Assembly: GCA_023387965.1 (NCBI GenBank)
Contig: JAEWHE010000040.1
Span: forward strand, 1 to 64,000
Direction: 5' to 3'
DNA: 64,000 nt
Source: Bacteroidota bacterium
GTDB taxonomy: Bacteria > Bacteroidota > Bacteroidia > Flavobacteriales > Flavobacteriaceae
Shown here: positions 1 to 8,886 of the stretch, in pieces
Numbering within the stretch: position 1 is the stretch's first letter
How the letters are laid out: each line of letters starts with the position of its first letter
Notes under the pieces: generated by a model
Databases searched by the model: none
What the model was told of the DNA's origin: nothing
What the model saw: only the letters and a program-made list of their open reading frames with translations
Made by a program: the position numbers and the translations under genes

Positions 1-1690
1 TGGTGTAATATTGTCATTTATGGTTACGTTAGCTGTTGCGTTAGCGCTGTTCCCACTTGTATCAGTTACTGTTAATGTAACGGTATTGGTTCCAACATTT
101 GTACAATCGAAGTTAGTTTGGTCCAGAGTTAGGGTATCGATGCCACAATTATCAGACGACCCATTGTCAATCTGTGCAGCAGTGATGATAACATTTCCAG
201 TCGCATCTAGATTTACTGAAATATTTTGTGCTAGAACCGTAGGTGGGATATTATCTATTATTGTTATTGTAGCTGTTGCGCTAGCACTGTTACCACTTGT
301 GTCAGTAACCGTTAAAGTAACAATGTTGGGGCCAATATTAGTGCAGTCAAAATTATTTTGGTCTATCGTTAGGGTATCAATGCCACAATTATCGTTTGAG
401 CCGTTATCAATTTGAGAAGGCGTGATAATGGCATTTCCAGCCGTGTCTAAGTTAACTGAAATGTTTTGTGTTAGAGCAGCAGGAGCGGTGTTGTCAATTA
501 TTGTTACCGTAGCTGTTGCACTTGAACTATTTCCACTAGTGTCCGTAACCGATAGTGTGACAGTATTTGGTCCAACATTTGTACAATCGAAGTTAGTTTG
601 GTCAAGCGTTAAGGTAGCAATGCCACAATTATCATTTGAGCCATTATCAACTTCAGAAGTTGTGATGATGGCGTTTCCGCTCGCATCAAGGTTGACTGAT
701 ATGTTCTGCGTCACAACTGTTGGGACAATATTGTCATTTATGGTTACCGTAGCTGTTGCATTAGCAGTGTTACCACTTGTGTCAGTTACCGTTAAAGTAA
801 CTGTATTGGTTCCAATATTAGTGCAATCGAAATTAGTTTGATCTAGAGTTAGGGTATCGATGCCGCAATTATCATTGGATCCGTTATCAACTTGAGAAGC
901 AGCAATAATAGCATTTCCAGTTGCATCAAGGTTAATTGATATGTTTTGCGTAACAACTGTTGGAGCAATGTTGTCATTTACAGTTACCGTAGCTGTTGCA
1001 CTAGCGAAATTACCACTTGTATCAGTTATCGTTAAAGTAACCGTATTGTTTCCAACATTCGTACAATCGAAATTAGTTTGGTCTAGCGTTAGGGTATCAA
1101 TACTACAATTATCGTTTGAGCCGTTATTAATTTGAGAAGGCGTGATAATGGCATTTCCTGACAGGTCTAGGTTAACTGAAATGTTTTGTGTTAGAACTGT
1201 AGGAGCGGTGTTGTCAATAACGGTAACTATTGCTGTGCCTGTAGAAATATTTCCATTATCATCCCTCACTGTTAAAGTTACAATATTGGAACCAATATTA
1301 GAGCAATCGAAATTAGTTTGGTCTAGTGTTAGGGTATCAATGCCACAATTATCGTTAGAGCCGTTATTAATTTGAGAAGGAGTGATAATAGCATTTCCTG
1401 ACGGGTCTAGGATAACTGAAATGTTTTGAGTCACAACCGTAGGAGGAATATTGTCAATTACCGTTACTATTGCTGTTGCACTAGCGCTGTTACCGCTTGC
1501 ATCGGTCACAGTTAAATTGACAGTGTTTGCACCAATATTACTGCAATCAAAATTTATTTGGTCTAAAGTTAGGGTATCGATGCCACAATTATCATTCGAT
1601 CCGTAGTCAACTTGACCAGGTGTAACGGTCGCATTTCCTGTGCTATCAAGGATTACTGATATATTTTGAGTAATAGGATTGGGAGGAGTG
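1..1690. repeat. Seven tandem 240-bp repeats inside the surface protein gene
   Basis: The same motif (ttgtcatttatggtta and close variants) recurs at 11, 251, 491, 731, 971, 1211 and 1451, exactly 240 bp apart, so each unit is 80 codons. Copies are very similar at the nucleotide level, including at synonymous positions, and the array may continue past the window edge. Such arrays expand and contract by recombination and are prone to assembly collapse. Confidence 0.9.
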
Positions 1691-2754
1691 GTATCTACTA
1701 AATTAACAAGTACTGACGCGCTATGAGTACATCCGTTAGGTAAGGTTGCTGTAAAAGTATAGTTACCATTCACGGTAAAATCGGCATTTGATCGAGTTGG
1801 ATTTAATAGATTTGAAGTCCATCCCCCAGGTCCGGTCCATAAATATGTCGTACCCGATGTTGCTGTTGCTGTAAATTCTAGTGTCTCTCCATAACAGACA
1901 TTCGTCTGGTTAGAAGTTGCGCTCACTGTAGGAGATTCAATTACTGTGAAGGTCTGAGAATCGGAACTATTACACGGTGCGACACCTATATTATAATTAA
2001 TTGTATGGGTACCCACGCCAGCCGCCGCAGGATTAAACATACCGGTTGAAGAGACCCCCGAACCAGACCAAGTACCCCCATTGGTAACCGCAGTCAACTG
2101 CACATTTCCATCCCGTACGCACATTGGAGGTAATGGATTTATAGTGGCATCGGGAGGATTAGTTTGTGCTCCGGGACCAAGCTGTAAAGTAAATGTTGAT
2201 TGATTTACACTCCAATCCTGTACAACAACCATAATCAATGAGCCGGCAGCCACAATTGGAGCAGGGACTGTTGAAGCACATGCAAATGAGTTTCCGAATT
2301 GAGTACATCCAGATGACGATGATGCGTAGTTGCACGCTATAAGGTTACTCGCATTCATTATTGCTGTGCAAGGCGAAGTGCCAGTAGGAATATTAAATAC
2401 GCTAACATCTAGAAAGCCCGTTGATGCATTACCATTAACTAATAGCTGCAAAGGACCAGTAACGGATATATTAAGTAAAATATACGCATACCTGCTATTG
2501 CCCCCATCGAGACATCCCTCGAAGAAATCTGATGATCCGTTCTGAAAGTTGAATGGTCCTGCAATTCCGGGGACACAAGTTGTTGTATTAGTATTACAGC
2601 TTAAGGTAGCAAAAACCTCATTTTCTTGTTTATTGTCAATTTTCTGTTGAATGGCTTTGGCGTTTTTATCTCGGGTACGGGTACGCTCTTGAGCATAAAA
2701 TGAGGATATGGTAACACAAAAGCATAGCCAAACAAAAAGTAGTTTTTGTTTCAT
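1..2754 (-). CDS. Secreted HYR/Ig-like repeat surface protein (3' end outside window)
   Basis: Open from an ATG at 2754 to the left edge, 918 codons with no stop, so the C-terminus is missing. It starts MKQKLLFVWLCFCVTISSFYAQ, a clear Sec signal peptide. Next come about 200 residues of cysteine-containing beta-type sequence, then an Ig/PKD-like stretch (for example GTWSGSGVSS and TYLWTGPGGW), then seven copies of an 80-residue unit with QNISVNLD, NDNCGIDTLTLDQ, FDCTNIG and TVTDTSGNSASATATVT blocks. The unit resembles HYR-type domains common in gliding or adhesion proteins of Flavobacteria. Such proteins normally end in a type IX secretion sorting domain; that is inferred here, because the end is not visible. 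Role: probably a cell-surface or released adhesin. Confidence 0.85.
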   Translation of the reverse strand, partial: MKQKLLFVWLCFCVTISSFYAQERTRTRDKNAKAIQQKIDNKQENEVFATLSCNTNTTTCVPGIAGPFNFQNGSSDFFEGCLDGGNSRYAYILLNISVTGPLQLLVNGNASTGFLDVSVFNIPTGTSPCTAIMNASNLIACNYASSSSGCTQFGNSFACASTVPAPIVAAGSLIMVVVQDWSVNQSTFTLQLGPGAQTNPPDATINPLPPMCVRDGNVQLTAVTNGGTWSGSGVSSTGMFNPAAAGVGTHTINYNIGVAPCNSSDSQTFTVIESPTVSATSNQTNVCYGETLEFTATATSGTTYLWTGPGGWTSNLLNPTRSNADFTVNGNYTFTATLPNGCTHSASVLVNLVDTTPPNPITQNISVILDSTGNATVTPGQVDYGSNDNCGIDTLTLDQINFDCSNIGANTVNLTVTDASGNSASATAIVTVIDNIPPTVVTQNISVILDPSGNAIITPSQINNGSNDNCGIDTLTLDQTNFDCSNIGSNIVTLTVRDDNGNISTGTAIVTVIDNTAPTVLTQNISVNLDLSGNAIITPSQINNGSNDNCSIDTLTLDQTNFDCTNVGNNTVTLTITDTSGNFASATATVTVNDNIAPTVVTQNISINLDATGNAIIAASQVDNGSNDNCGIDTLTLDQTNFDCTNIGTNTVTLTVTDTSGNTANATATVTINDNIVPTVVTQNISVNLDASGNAIITTSEVDNGSNDNCGIATLTLDQTNFDCTNVGPNTVTLSVTDTSGNSSSATATVTIIDNTAPAALTQNISVNLDTAGNAIITPSQIDNGSNDNCGIDTLTIDQNNFDCTNIGPNIVTLTVTDTSGNSASATATITIIDNIPPTVLAQNISVNLDATGNVIITAAQIDNGSSDNCGIDTLTLDQTNFDCTNVGTNTVTLTVTDTSGNSANATANVTINDNITP

Positions 2755-2790
2755 AGAACTTAGATTTTTTACAGGTGAAAAATAAATTGG

Positions 2791-2798
2791 CAAATTTA
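2791..2798 (-). promoter_or_regulatory. Bacteroidetes-type -7 element for the surface protein gene
   Basis: On the minus strand TAAATTTG matches TAnnTTTG, 37 bp upstream of the ATG at 2754. A TTG lies only 12 bp further upstream, closer than the usual 17-23 bp spacing, so the -33 part is not convincing. Confidence 0.4.
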
Positions 2799-2879
2799 AG
2801 ATTATTTTGACAATATCTTATTTGTTTTTTTAATATAGAAACCGTTATCCTCTTATGTGGATATGGAATGTGCAACAGT

Positions 2880-2993
2880 ATGTTTTCGCCCTATTTAATG
2901 ACATCATTTGCATTTGTCGCCGGACTCATTCCATTAATACTTGTCATCGGTGCCGGAGTAATGGGAAACAGAACATTAGAGCGTTCGCAATAA
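2880..2993 (+). pseudogene. Remnant of an RND multidrug efflux transporter (AcrB-like)
   Basis: A 37-codon stretch reads MFSPYLMTSFAFVAGLIP, then a glycine-rich run and GNRTLERSQ, then a stop. This matches the conserved C-terminal membrane segment of AcrB/HAE1-family pumps (the block usually read as MTSFAFI.G..PL...GAG..GNR..G). Everything before it and the following 30-40 residues are gone. It sits just before a TolC-like remnant, the normal order of such operons, so both are probably what is left of one efflux operon. Confidence 0.6.
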
Positions 2994-3034
2994 CGCTGCT
3001 TTTGAAGCAGATCACGTAGTGACACGAAGGAATT

Positions 3035-3230
3035 CCTCCACAAGGTATCAATAATCGCCGAGACATTTGTAAAGCCGAACTCGAATTAGTTGCCGCCGAA
3101 TTAGATGTAAAATCAGCACGAGCTAACTTTTATCCTCATTGGCAATCTCTGGGAGGATAGGTTTTGAAGCATACAAAACCAAATATGCGTTCAAAAATCC
3201 CGAGTCACTATTGTATCATTTGGCGGATCC
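3035..3230 (+). pseudogene. Remnant of a TolC/NodT-type efflux outer-membrane channel
   Basis: One frame from 3035 reads PPQGINNRRDICKAELELVA, then AAELDVKSARANFYP, and ends at a TAG at 3158-3160. The sequence continues in the next frame with GFEAYKTKYAFKNPESLLYH. Together these match the conserved RPDI..AE.EL..A..DV..ARA.FYPS....G.G..A region of outer-membrane efflux channels. The gene is frameshifted and truncated on both sides. Confidence 0.6.
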
Positions 3231-3390
3231 TTATTTTTGTTGAAACGAAACGAAAAAACCAAGAAAAATTACCGCATCTATAAGAATTATCAAGTGATGA
3301 GCGTAATCCGGGCAAAACTTAAACTATTGAAAATTACCTAAGAAGTTACCCATAAAAATGTAAAATAAACAGAGGTGTGTTTGGAAACCA

Positions 3391-3421
3391 AAAACGCTCA
3401 GCCCAAAAGGCTAAGCGTTTT
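3391..3421. terminator. Hairpin, terminator-like
   Basis: AAAACGCTCAGCC, a 5-base loop CAAAA, and GGCTAAGCGTTTT form a 13-bp stem with one mismatch. The A/T-flanked stem could end transcription in either direction. It follows the efflux-operon remnants. Confidence 0.6.
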
Positions 3422-4290
3422 AGCTCCTTCCCCCATAGAAGGATGTGTCAGAACATACATACCACTGTATGAAAGTACAAATTTATAGAGAATATTTGGT
3501 AATGTTTTATATAATTCCCACTTTATAAAAAAGGAAGCTTTTATATAAAAGCTCCCTTCTTACGTTTTTCCAAAACTAATTATTAAGATGTATAGTTCAA
3601 ATTTAAAAAAAAATATCCACAATAAAAATTTTTTGGCAATTTATCATCTCAGAAAAATTTGATAAAAAAATCGTCTCTTTGTTCCAATTTATTGAAAAAA
3701 TTAATAGTGATGAAGATTCCAAAAACTCCCGCATTCAACTTTATATTTTTATTTGACTCATTATTCCTCCAGAATTAAAATGTCAAAAACAATTTACTCG
3801 TATGACGGGTATCATCAATGAATATTGGATTTTTGACGAATATTTTTAATCAATGTTCTTTTCGTCTTGTGGAACAATCATATTTTTTAGATTTAAATGT
3901 TTAAAAATAAAAAAGAAATTTATAATGTAATCAAGTGAACAAAAGATGGTAATTGAATTCCACCAAAGAGGATTTATTGACTCTCAAGAGAAAGCGCTCT
4001 CATATTGCTTGGATAGCGAGAAATCATAGCATCTCTCGGGAAGAATATCGCACTTTTGGCAAAAGAATGGCTGAGTATTGCAGATGGTTTATTAAAGATA
4101 TTTTTACAAATATAATCTCAAATACAAAAATGCAGGAAATCTTTTTAGAAAAAATATTCTTTTTTTTCGATATTTTTTCATCGAACAAGCGTTCTTACAA
4201 TATTTTAATTAGCCAAACTGTCTAGCTTAAAATTACGTAGTTAGTATTTTTAATTAAAATAAAACGTATTTTTATAGTAAATAATGTAAA
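3422..4290. other. Gene-poor, AT-rich stretch
   Basis: No convincing gene. There is an imperfect hairpin at about 3529-3560 (aaggaagctttt paired with aaaagctccctt). A broken coding-like stretch lies at about 3630-3850 (for example EYWIFDEYF before a stop). A 90-codon reading frame at 3953-4225 starts only with TTG, has no recognisable family, and its second half is poly-Phe/Asn low-complexity sequence. I read the whole region as decayed sequence. Confidence 0.5.
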
Positions 4291-6825
4291 ATGTTTCAAT
4301 CTACTAATATAACAATAAGCACAGACCAAATTTTAGAAGCAAGTAATCACAAGATTTCGATTTGGGAATTGAATGGAAATTGCATTCTTGCTAATTCTGA
4401 ATTTAAAAAATGGGCTAAAAAAAAAATCTCAACTTCCATCTCTGAAGACTCAATACAAACAGTTAACATCAATCACCATCACATTCCTAGGTTTTTTTCC
4501 GATCAAAAGTTAACAGATTATGAGATGCAAGTGGGTAAGCAACGTTTTAAAATATCTCAGAAAAAAATTTTATCTGATTCAGGAGTAAATTATATCTTCA
4601 TTCAAGTCGAGGATTACTGCGTTTCTAAAGAGGAACCATTCAAATTGAATGTCAGAGAAAGCTGGAAGAATGTGATTGATGGTTTACCTGACGCATTTGT
4701 AATTGTTAACTCTCAAGGATTAATACATTATCAAAATGACAGAGCGAGAGAAATCTTTGGATATCGCAATAATGAATTGATAGGTGAATCATTGAACGTT
4801 TTGTTCTCGGAAGGTTATCATGACTTCATCAAAGATGTGCATTTAAAATCCAATTTCTATTCGGAAAATCCAGAAGATACCTTAATATTAGCTTTAAAAA
4901 AAGGCAATATAGAGTTTCGTGTTAGCGTTCTCGCAAACAGTATAAAAATCCAGAACGACCAATTTATGATTTTGTCGTTCACAGATTTTTCAAAACAAAT
5001 TCAAAAGCAAAACGAAATTTTAAAAGTTAAAAACGAGCTTCTTTCTAAAATTGATAAGTTCGAAAATATTCTGGATAGTATTTCTGAATGTTTTTGCACC
5101 GTTGACAGTCAATGGAAATTACAATACTGGAACCGTGCAGCAGTAAAATCGACTCGACGGACAAAACAGCAAGTAATAGGCCACGATATTTGGGATATTT
5201 TCCCTCAATCTGAAAACTCGCTTTTAAAATCCTACTGTAATCAAGTAATGAAAACGCGAAAGTCAGCGATGTTCGAACATAAGAGTGATTACGGAAAATG
5301 GTTCTACAATTCTGTACACCCTAATGAAAATGGAGGTATTACAATTTATTTTAAAGATATTACCCAGCGTAAACTTCGAGAAATTGAATTGATTGAACTT
5401 AAAAATAACCTTTTCGCCGCCATCAATGCAACAGATGACCTTATATGGGCGGTTAATTCGCAGTATTCTCTGATAACTGCGAACGAAAATTTTCGAAATC
5501 TCTCAAATAGAGAGATGAGCAATGGTTTAAACGGAATTGGCTTTTTCTCTAGTAATGGTAAAAAAGTCAATGAACAATTTGAGAAACTATACGATAAATG
5601 CATGACTGGGAATGTTTTTAGCATCTCTATAGATATCCTGCCAAACTATCTTATGAGATTTCATCCTGTGTACGGCGCTTCTGGACTCGTAGTCGGCGCT
5701 GCTTGTCACGCTGTAGATACTTCTCTAATTGATGAACTGAAAAACCAAAATGTTGCAAATTCAGAAAAATTTAAAGCTTTGGTTCAAAATGGTTCAGATT
5801 TGATTTTTATTGTAAATCATCATGATCAGATTTCCTATACTAGTAAGTCGATATCAAAATATTTTAATTTTGAAATAGATTGTTCGTTTCAAGAATTTCA
5901 ATCTTTGGTGCATCCTGCTGACATTAATATTTTAAAAGAATCGTTACTACAAATTGGCGAAAAAAGCAATATTAGAATTCCAGCCTTTCGAATCAAATCC
6001 TCAACCGGAGAATACATTTGGCTTGAGGCAGTCGTGGATAATTTACTCAATAATGCTCACGTTATGGGCTTGGTTTTTAATGCAAGGGATATCAGCTTTT
6101 TCAAAGCTAAAGAAATTGAACTGGAAAATCTAATTAGAGAGTTAATGCAAAGCAATGCGGACTTAATGCAATTCTCATTCATTACCTCTCACAATCTTCG
6201 TTCACCACTCTCAAACATCAATGGCTTGCTTAAATTTTTAGATCGAGAGAGTATGTCGGTCGAAAGCAATCAAGTAATTTCCATGATCGACAAGGCAGCT
6301 AATAAATTGTCAGACACCATTACGGATCTTTCAAAGATTTTAGTGATTAAAAATAACAGTAATATTACTAGAGAAAACATCGATATTGACAAATGTTTTA
6401 ATTATGTGAATAGGACTTTTTTGGATACGCAGAAATCCATCAATGCAGAGGTAGTTTTCAATTTTAAGGTTAAATATGTATCTTTTAATCCAGTTTATCT
6501 AGAAAGTATTTTTGTTAATTTAATCTCAAACGCTATTAAATATCGACACCCAAAGAGAAATCTAACGATTTCTATATCAACTGAAGCCGTTTCAAATGGC
6601 GTAGAAATTAAAATAAAAGACAATGGTCTAGGCATAAATTTAGAAAGACACGGTGAAAGGATTTTTGGTTTATATCAACGCTTTCATGCCAACATTGAAG
6701 GTCAAGGATTAGGATTGTTCATTGTAAAAGCTCAAATTGAAGCCTTAGGAGGGACTATTAGCTTGGAAAGTGAAGAAGGAGAAGGGAGTCTTTTTACAAT
6801 TTTTGTGCCCAATGATCCAATATAA
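4291..6825 (+). CDS. Multi-PAS soluble histidine kinase (copy 1)
   Basis: 844 residues with no transmembrane segment, so a cytoplasmic sensor kinase. The N-terminus (1-115) looks like a degenerate PAS. PAS domains follow at about 125-240, 255-365, 370-480 and 490-610, several ending in the typical FKDITQRK or ARDIS motif. The phosphoacceptor helix has SHNLRSP with His634. The ATPase domain shows an N box (NLISNAIKYR), a G1 box (DNGLGI) and a G2 box (GQGLGLFIVKAQ). It is paralogous to the kinase at 8887-11028 over PAS, HisKA and ATPase parts. A single-domain response regulator lies tail-to-tail downstream (7067-7510) and is the likely partner. Sensed signal unknown. Confidence 0.9.
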   Translation: MFQSTNITISTDQILEASNHKISIWELNGNCILANSEFKKWAKKKISTSISEDSIQTVNINHHHIPRFFSDQKLTDYEMQVGKQRFKISQKKILSDSGVNYIFIQVEDYCVSKEEPFKLNVRESWKNVIDGLPDAFVIVNSQGLIHYQNDRAREIFGYRNNELIGESLNVLFSEGYHDFIKDVHLKSNFYSENPEDTLILALKKGNIEFRVSVLANSIKIQNDQFMILSFTDFSKQIQKQNEILKVKNELLSKIDKFENILDSISECFCTVDSQWKLQYWNRAAVKSTRRTKQQVIGHDIWDIFPQSENSLLKSYCNQVMKTRKSAMFEHKSDYGKWFYNSVHPNENGGITIYFKDITQRKLREIELIELKNNLFAAINATDDLIWAVNSQYSLITANENFRNLSNREMSNGLNGIGFFSSNGKKVNEQFEKLYDKCMTGNVFSISIDILPNYLMRFHPVYGASGLVVGAACHAVDTSLIDELKNQNVANSEKFKALVQNGSDLIFIVNHHDQISYTSKSISKYFNFEIDCSFQEFQSLVHPADINILKESLLQIGEKSNIRIPAFRIKSSTGEYIWLEAVVDNLLNNAHVMGLVFNARDISFFKAKEIELENLIRELMQSNADLMQFSFITSHNLRSPLSNINGLLKFLDRESMSVESNQVISMIDKAANKLSDTITDLSKILVIKNNSNITRENIDIDKCFNYVNRTFLDTQKSINAEVVFNFKVKYVSFNPVYLESIFVNLISNAIKYRHPKRNLTISISTEAVSNGVEIKIKDNGLGINLERHGERIFGLYQRFHANIEGQGLGLFIVKAQIEALGGTISLESEEGEGSLFTIFVPNDPI

Positions 6826-7066
6826 AAACTATAAAAAATGAATGCTCAAAATGATAAAATTGTAATGCCTTGAAATCCCCTCTTCAAGCAAAAATCCAGA
6901 AATTAGTTTAAACGCTGCTCACAATTAACTATTTTACTAAAAATTTAACCGGCCAGACTAGGTTTGTTATTTTTCCGAAAAATTATTGGTGATAATTATG
7001 GGTAATGCAACTAATACCATCAACACCATAAATTCGAATTCTATTAAAATTTAAGTTCCCACGCCA

Positions 7067-7510
7067 CTATTTATTCAACGGTTTGTAAATAAAAGTCTCT
7101 CGAGTGATCTCCCTCGATTCCCAATCGATATCTAAAATTTGTTTTAGGGTTTCCCGTACTTTATTGTAATCAGCAAATTTTGTCAAAAACATTGAGGCGC
7201 CCATTTCAAATGTTTGATTTTGATCAAAATCAGAAATTGATGTAGTAAAAATTATAATTCTTGGAATTTCGTTGAACTTGGTGTGTTCACGTATTTTTTC
7301 AAGCGTTTGGTATCCGTCCAAAGGCGGCATGTTTAAGTCAAGAAATAGTATATCAGGTACCTCATCATCAAGACGCGCGATTGCCGAACTACCATTATTA
7401 AACCCATGAAAGTTGTATTCACAATCTAGATTCTCAATTATTTCTTGAAAAATTTCTCGATCATCTGCATCATCGTCAACCATCCAAATAGTTTTTACCT
7501 TTGAATTCAT
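7067..7510 (-). CDS. Single-domain response regulator (Rcp1/CheY-like), copy 1
   Basis: 147 residues, receiver domain only, with no DNA-binding output. Acidic pocket D12-D14, phosphoacceptor D58 in ILFLDLNMPPLDG, and the conserved lysine K111 (FLTK). Receiver-only proteins like this are typically encoded beside multi-PAS or phytochrome-like kinases and act by phosphotransfer or protein contact. It is convergent with the kinase at 4291-6825 and similar in kind to the regulator at 11118-11522. Confidence 0.88.
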   Translation of the reverse strand: MNSKVKTIWMVDDDADDREIFQEIIENLDCEYNFHGFNNGSSAIARLDDEVPDILFLDLNMPPLDGYQTLEKIREHTKFNEIPRIIIFTTSISDFDQNQTFEMGASMFLTKFADYNKVRETLKQILDIDWESREITRETFIYKPLNK

Positions 7511-7930
7511 TTTGTTACATTTATAATTAATGGAAAAAGTCCAAATTCTTTATAAACCTCAAATAAAATAACTCTAATGCAAGTAATTTTACTAGATTTC
7601 TCGGAATTTTAAATCCGCACCAAGCTTTTAATAGACATCCAAACACTTTTAAAAAAAGCCGATTACTTGAGACAAAGTTAATAGAAAACTTGAACAAAGC
7701 TAAAGAATGAAATGCTCAATTTTTTTATTCCTTTTACCATCCAAATAATTCGGCAGTAAAATTGAGATAGCCTTTATAAAAAAACTTTTAAAACCTTAAA
7801 AAAATCTTATAAAAATAGAGTTTCAATAAAAATTATAAAACCATATTATAATAAGAAGAAAATATTTACCTTTGTTCTACTTATCGTGGTTGATATAACA
7901 ATATTCTTTTTCTGGGGAGAAAGAGGGTAA

Positions 7931-7967
7931 AAAAATAACGCTATTCGCTTTGTCTAGCGTTATTTTT
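7931..7967. terminator. Terminator-like hairpin 1 of 3
   Basis: AAAAATAACGCTA pairs perfectly with TAGCGTTATTTTT across an 11-base loop, giving a 13-bp stem with a T-tract. No gene ends nearby on either strand. Confidence 0.65.
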
Positions 7968-8129
7968 GATGAGCGTCGAAGTATTCAAAATGTACCGTCA
8001 AACTTTTTGTTTTAATAAGGACTGAAAAGTAGTGAGATTTTTGAATATTTATGACATGTATTAAAATGTGAAAATATATTTTTTCAGATATTTACATTTA
8101 TCAATTTGTTTAGTTTTTTTAATTTAGTT

Positions 8130-8163
8130 AAAATCGGGGCTGTTGGTACAGCCTCAATTTTTT
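8130..8163. terminator. Terminator-like hairpin 2 of 3
   Basis: AAAATCGGGGCTGT and ACAGCCTCAATTTT form a 14-bp stem with two wobble-type mismatches, a 4-base loop and a run of T after the plus-strand end. Confidence 0.55.
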
Positions 8164-8330
8164 TGATTTTTTTGCGTATCCGATAATGGAATTTTAAAGC
8201 TAGTATAAACTAGAAAAGTATCTTCTAAAAAAAATAATTTTTTTTTATTTAGCAAAAAAGTATAAAATCATAAGTGGTAATTTATACTTTTCTGATTTTC
8301 TTCTTTATCGAGAGAAGAGATCAAAAAAAA

Positions 8331-8363
8331 AAAAACGCTAAATCTTAATTTTAGCGTTTTTTT
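8331..8363. terminator. Terminator-like hairpin 3 of 3
   Basis: AAAACGCTAA pairs with TTAGCGTTTT, with an A-run before and a T-run after. It carries the same cgcta/tagcg core as hairpin 1. Confidence 0.65.
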
Positions 8364-8886
8364 ATTTTATTTATCTGACGTTTAAATTGAAGTAATGGAG
8401 TATCTAAAAAATACTTTCATTATTATATTTTGCTGATTTTGGCATCCTTTAGACATACAACTGCTGCTAAGGTTAAGACAGGTTTTTTAGCAGTAGTTTC
8501 ACAATTTGTTAGTAAGCTTTGCTTTGAGGCTTAGGATAATTTTGTTATAATCTAAATTTTTATTTAATTTGTTATATGATTCGCTTAAGGCCCAAAGAGT
8601 GATATCGACTTACTTTATTAACCTACAATTACGATGAGTAAAAACTACATTTTTCCATTAATTTCCATTTTTCATAATCGGATAGAAAAAAAAATCGAAG
8701 ATTTAAAAGATTTTTTATACAATAATACAATTCTGCTGTATAAATTCTAACTATCTCGTTATCCATATCAATGCATGTGTTTATGCAAAGTGTAATAAAA
8801 ATTTCTTCGGCAAAATTTTTGGACTAATATAGTTTTCATATTTCAGTGATTTGAATTCAACATGCGAGAAAGTGTGTGCTTGAAAA

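Larger units (their letters stand above)
7511..8886. other. 1.4-kb noncoding stretch between the two kinase systems
   Basis: Very AT-rich with no supportable gene. It contains three terminator-like hairpins centred near 7949, 8146 and 8346, and an inverted repeat at about 8458-8499 (arms near aactgctgctaa and ttagcagtagtt, one mismatch). A TACCTTTG box at 7867-7874 lies about 60 bp before the first hairpin. Short untranslated RNAs could be encoded here, but I cannot prove it. Confidence 0.5.

Noticed and set aside
11..1375. Several plus-strand reading frames in the repeat region
   Set aside because: They are antisense shadows of the minus-strand repeat protein; each repeats the same hydrophobic pattern at 240-bp intervals.
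1..1690. Regular 240-bp repeats as a CRISPR array or noncoding satellite
   Set aside because: The period is a multiple of three, the minus strand is open throughout and encodes an 80-residue HYR-like unit; no short identical repeats with unique spacers.
3953..4225. 90-codon plus-strand reading frame
   Set aside because: Starts only with TTG, no family signature, second half is AT-driven low complexity, and it lies in a decayed region.
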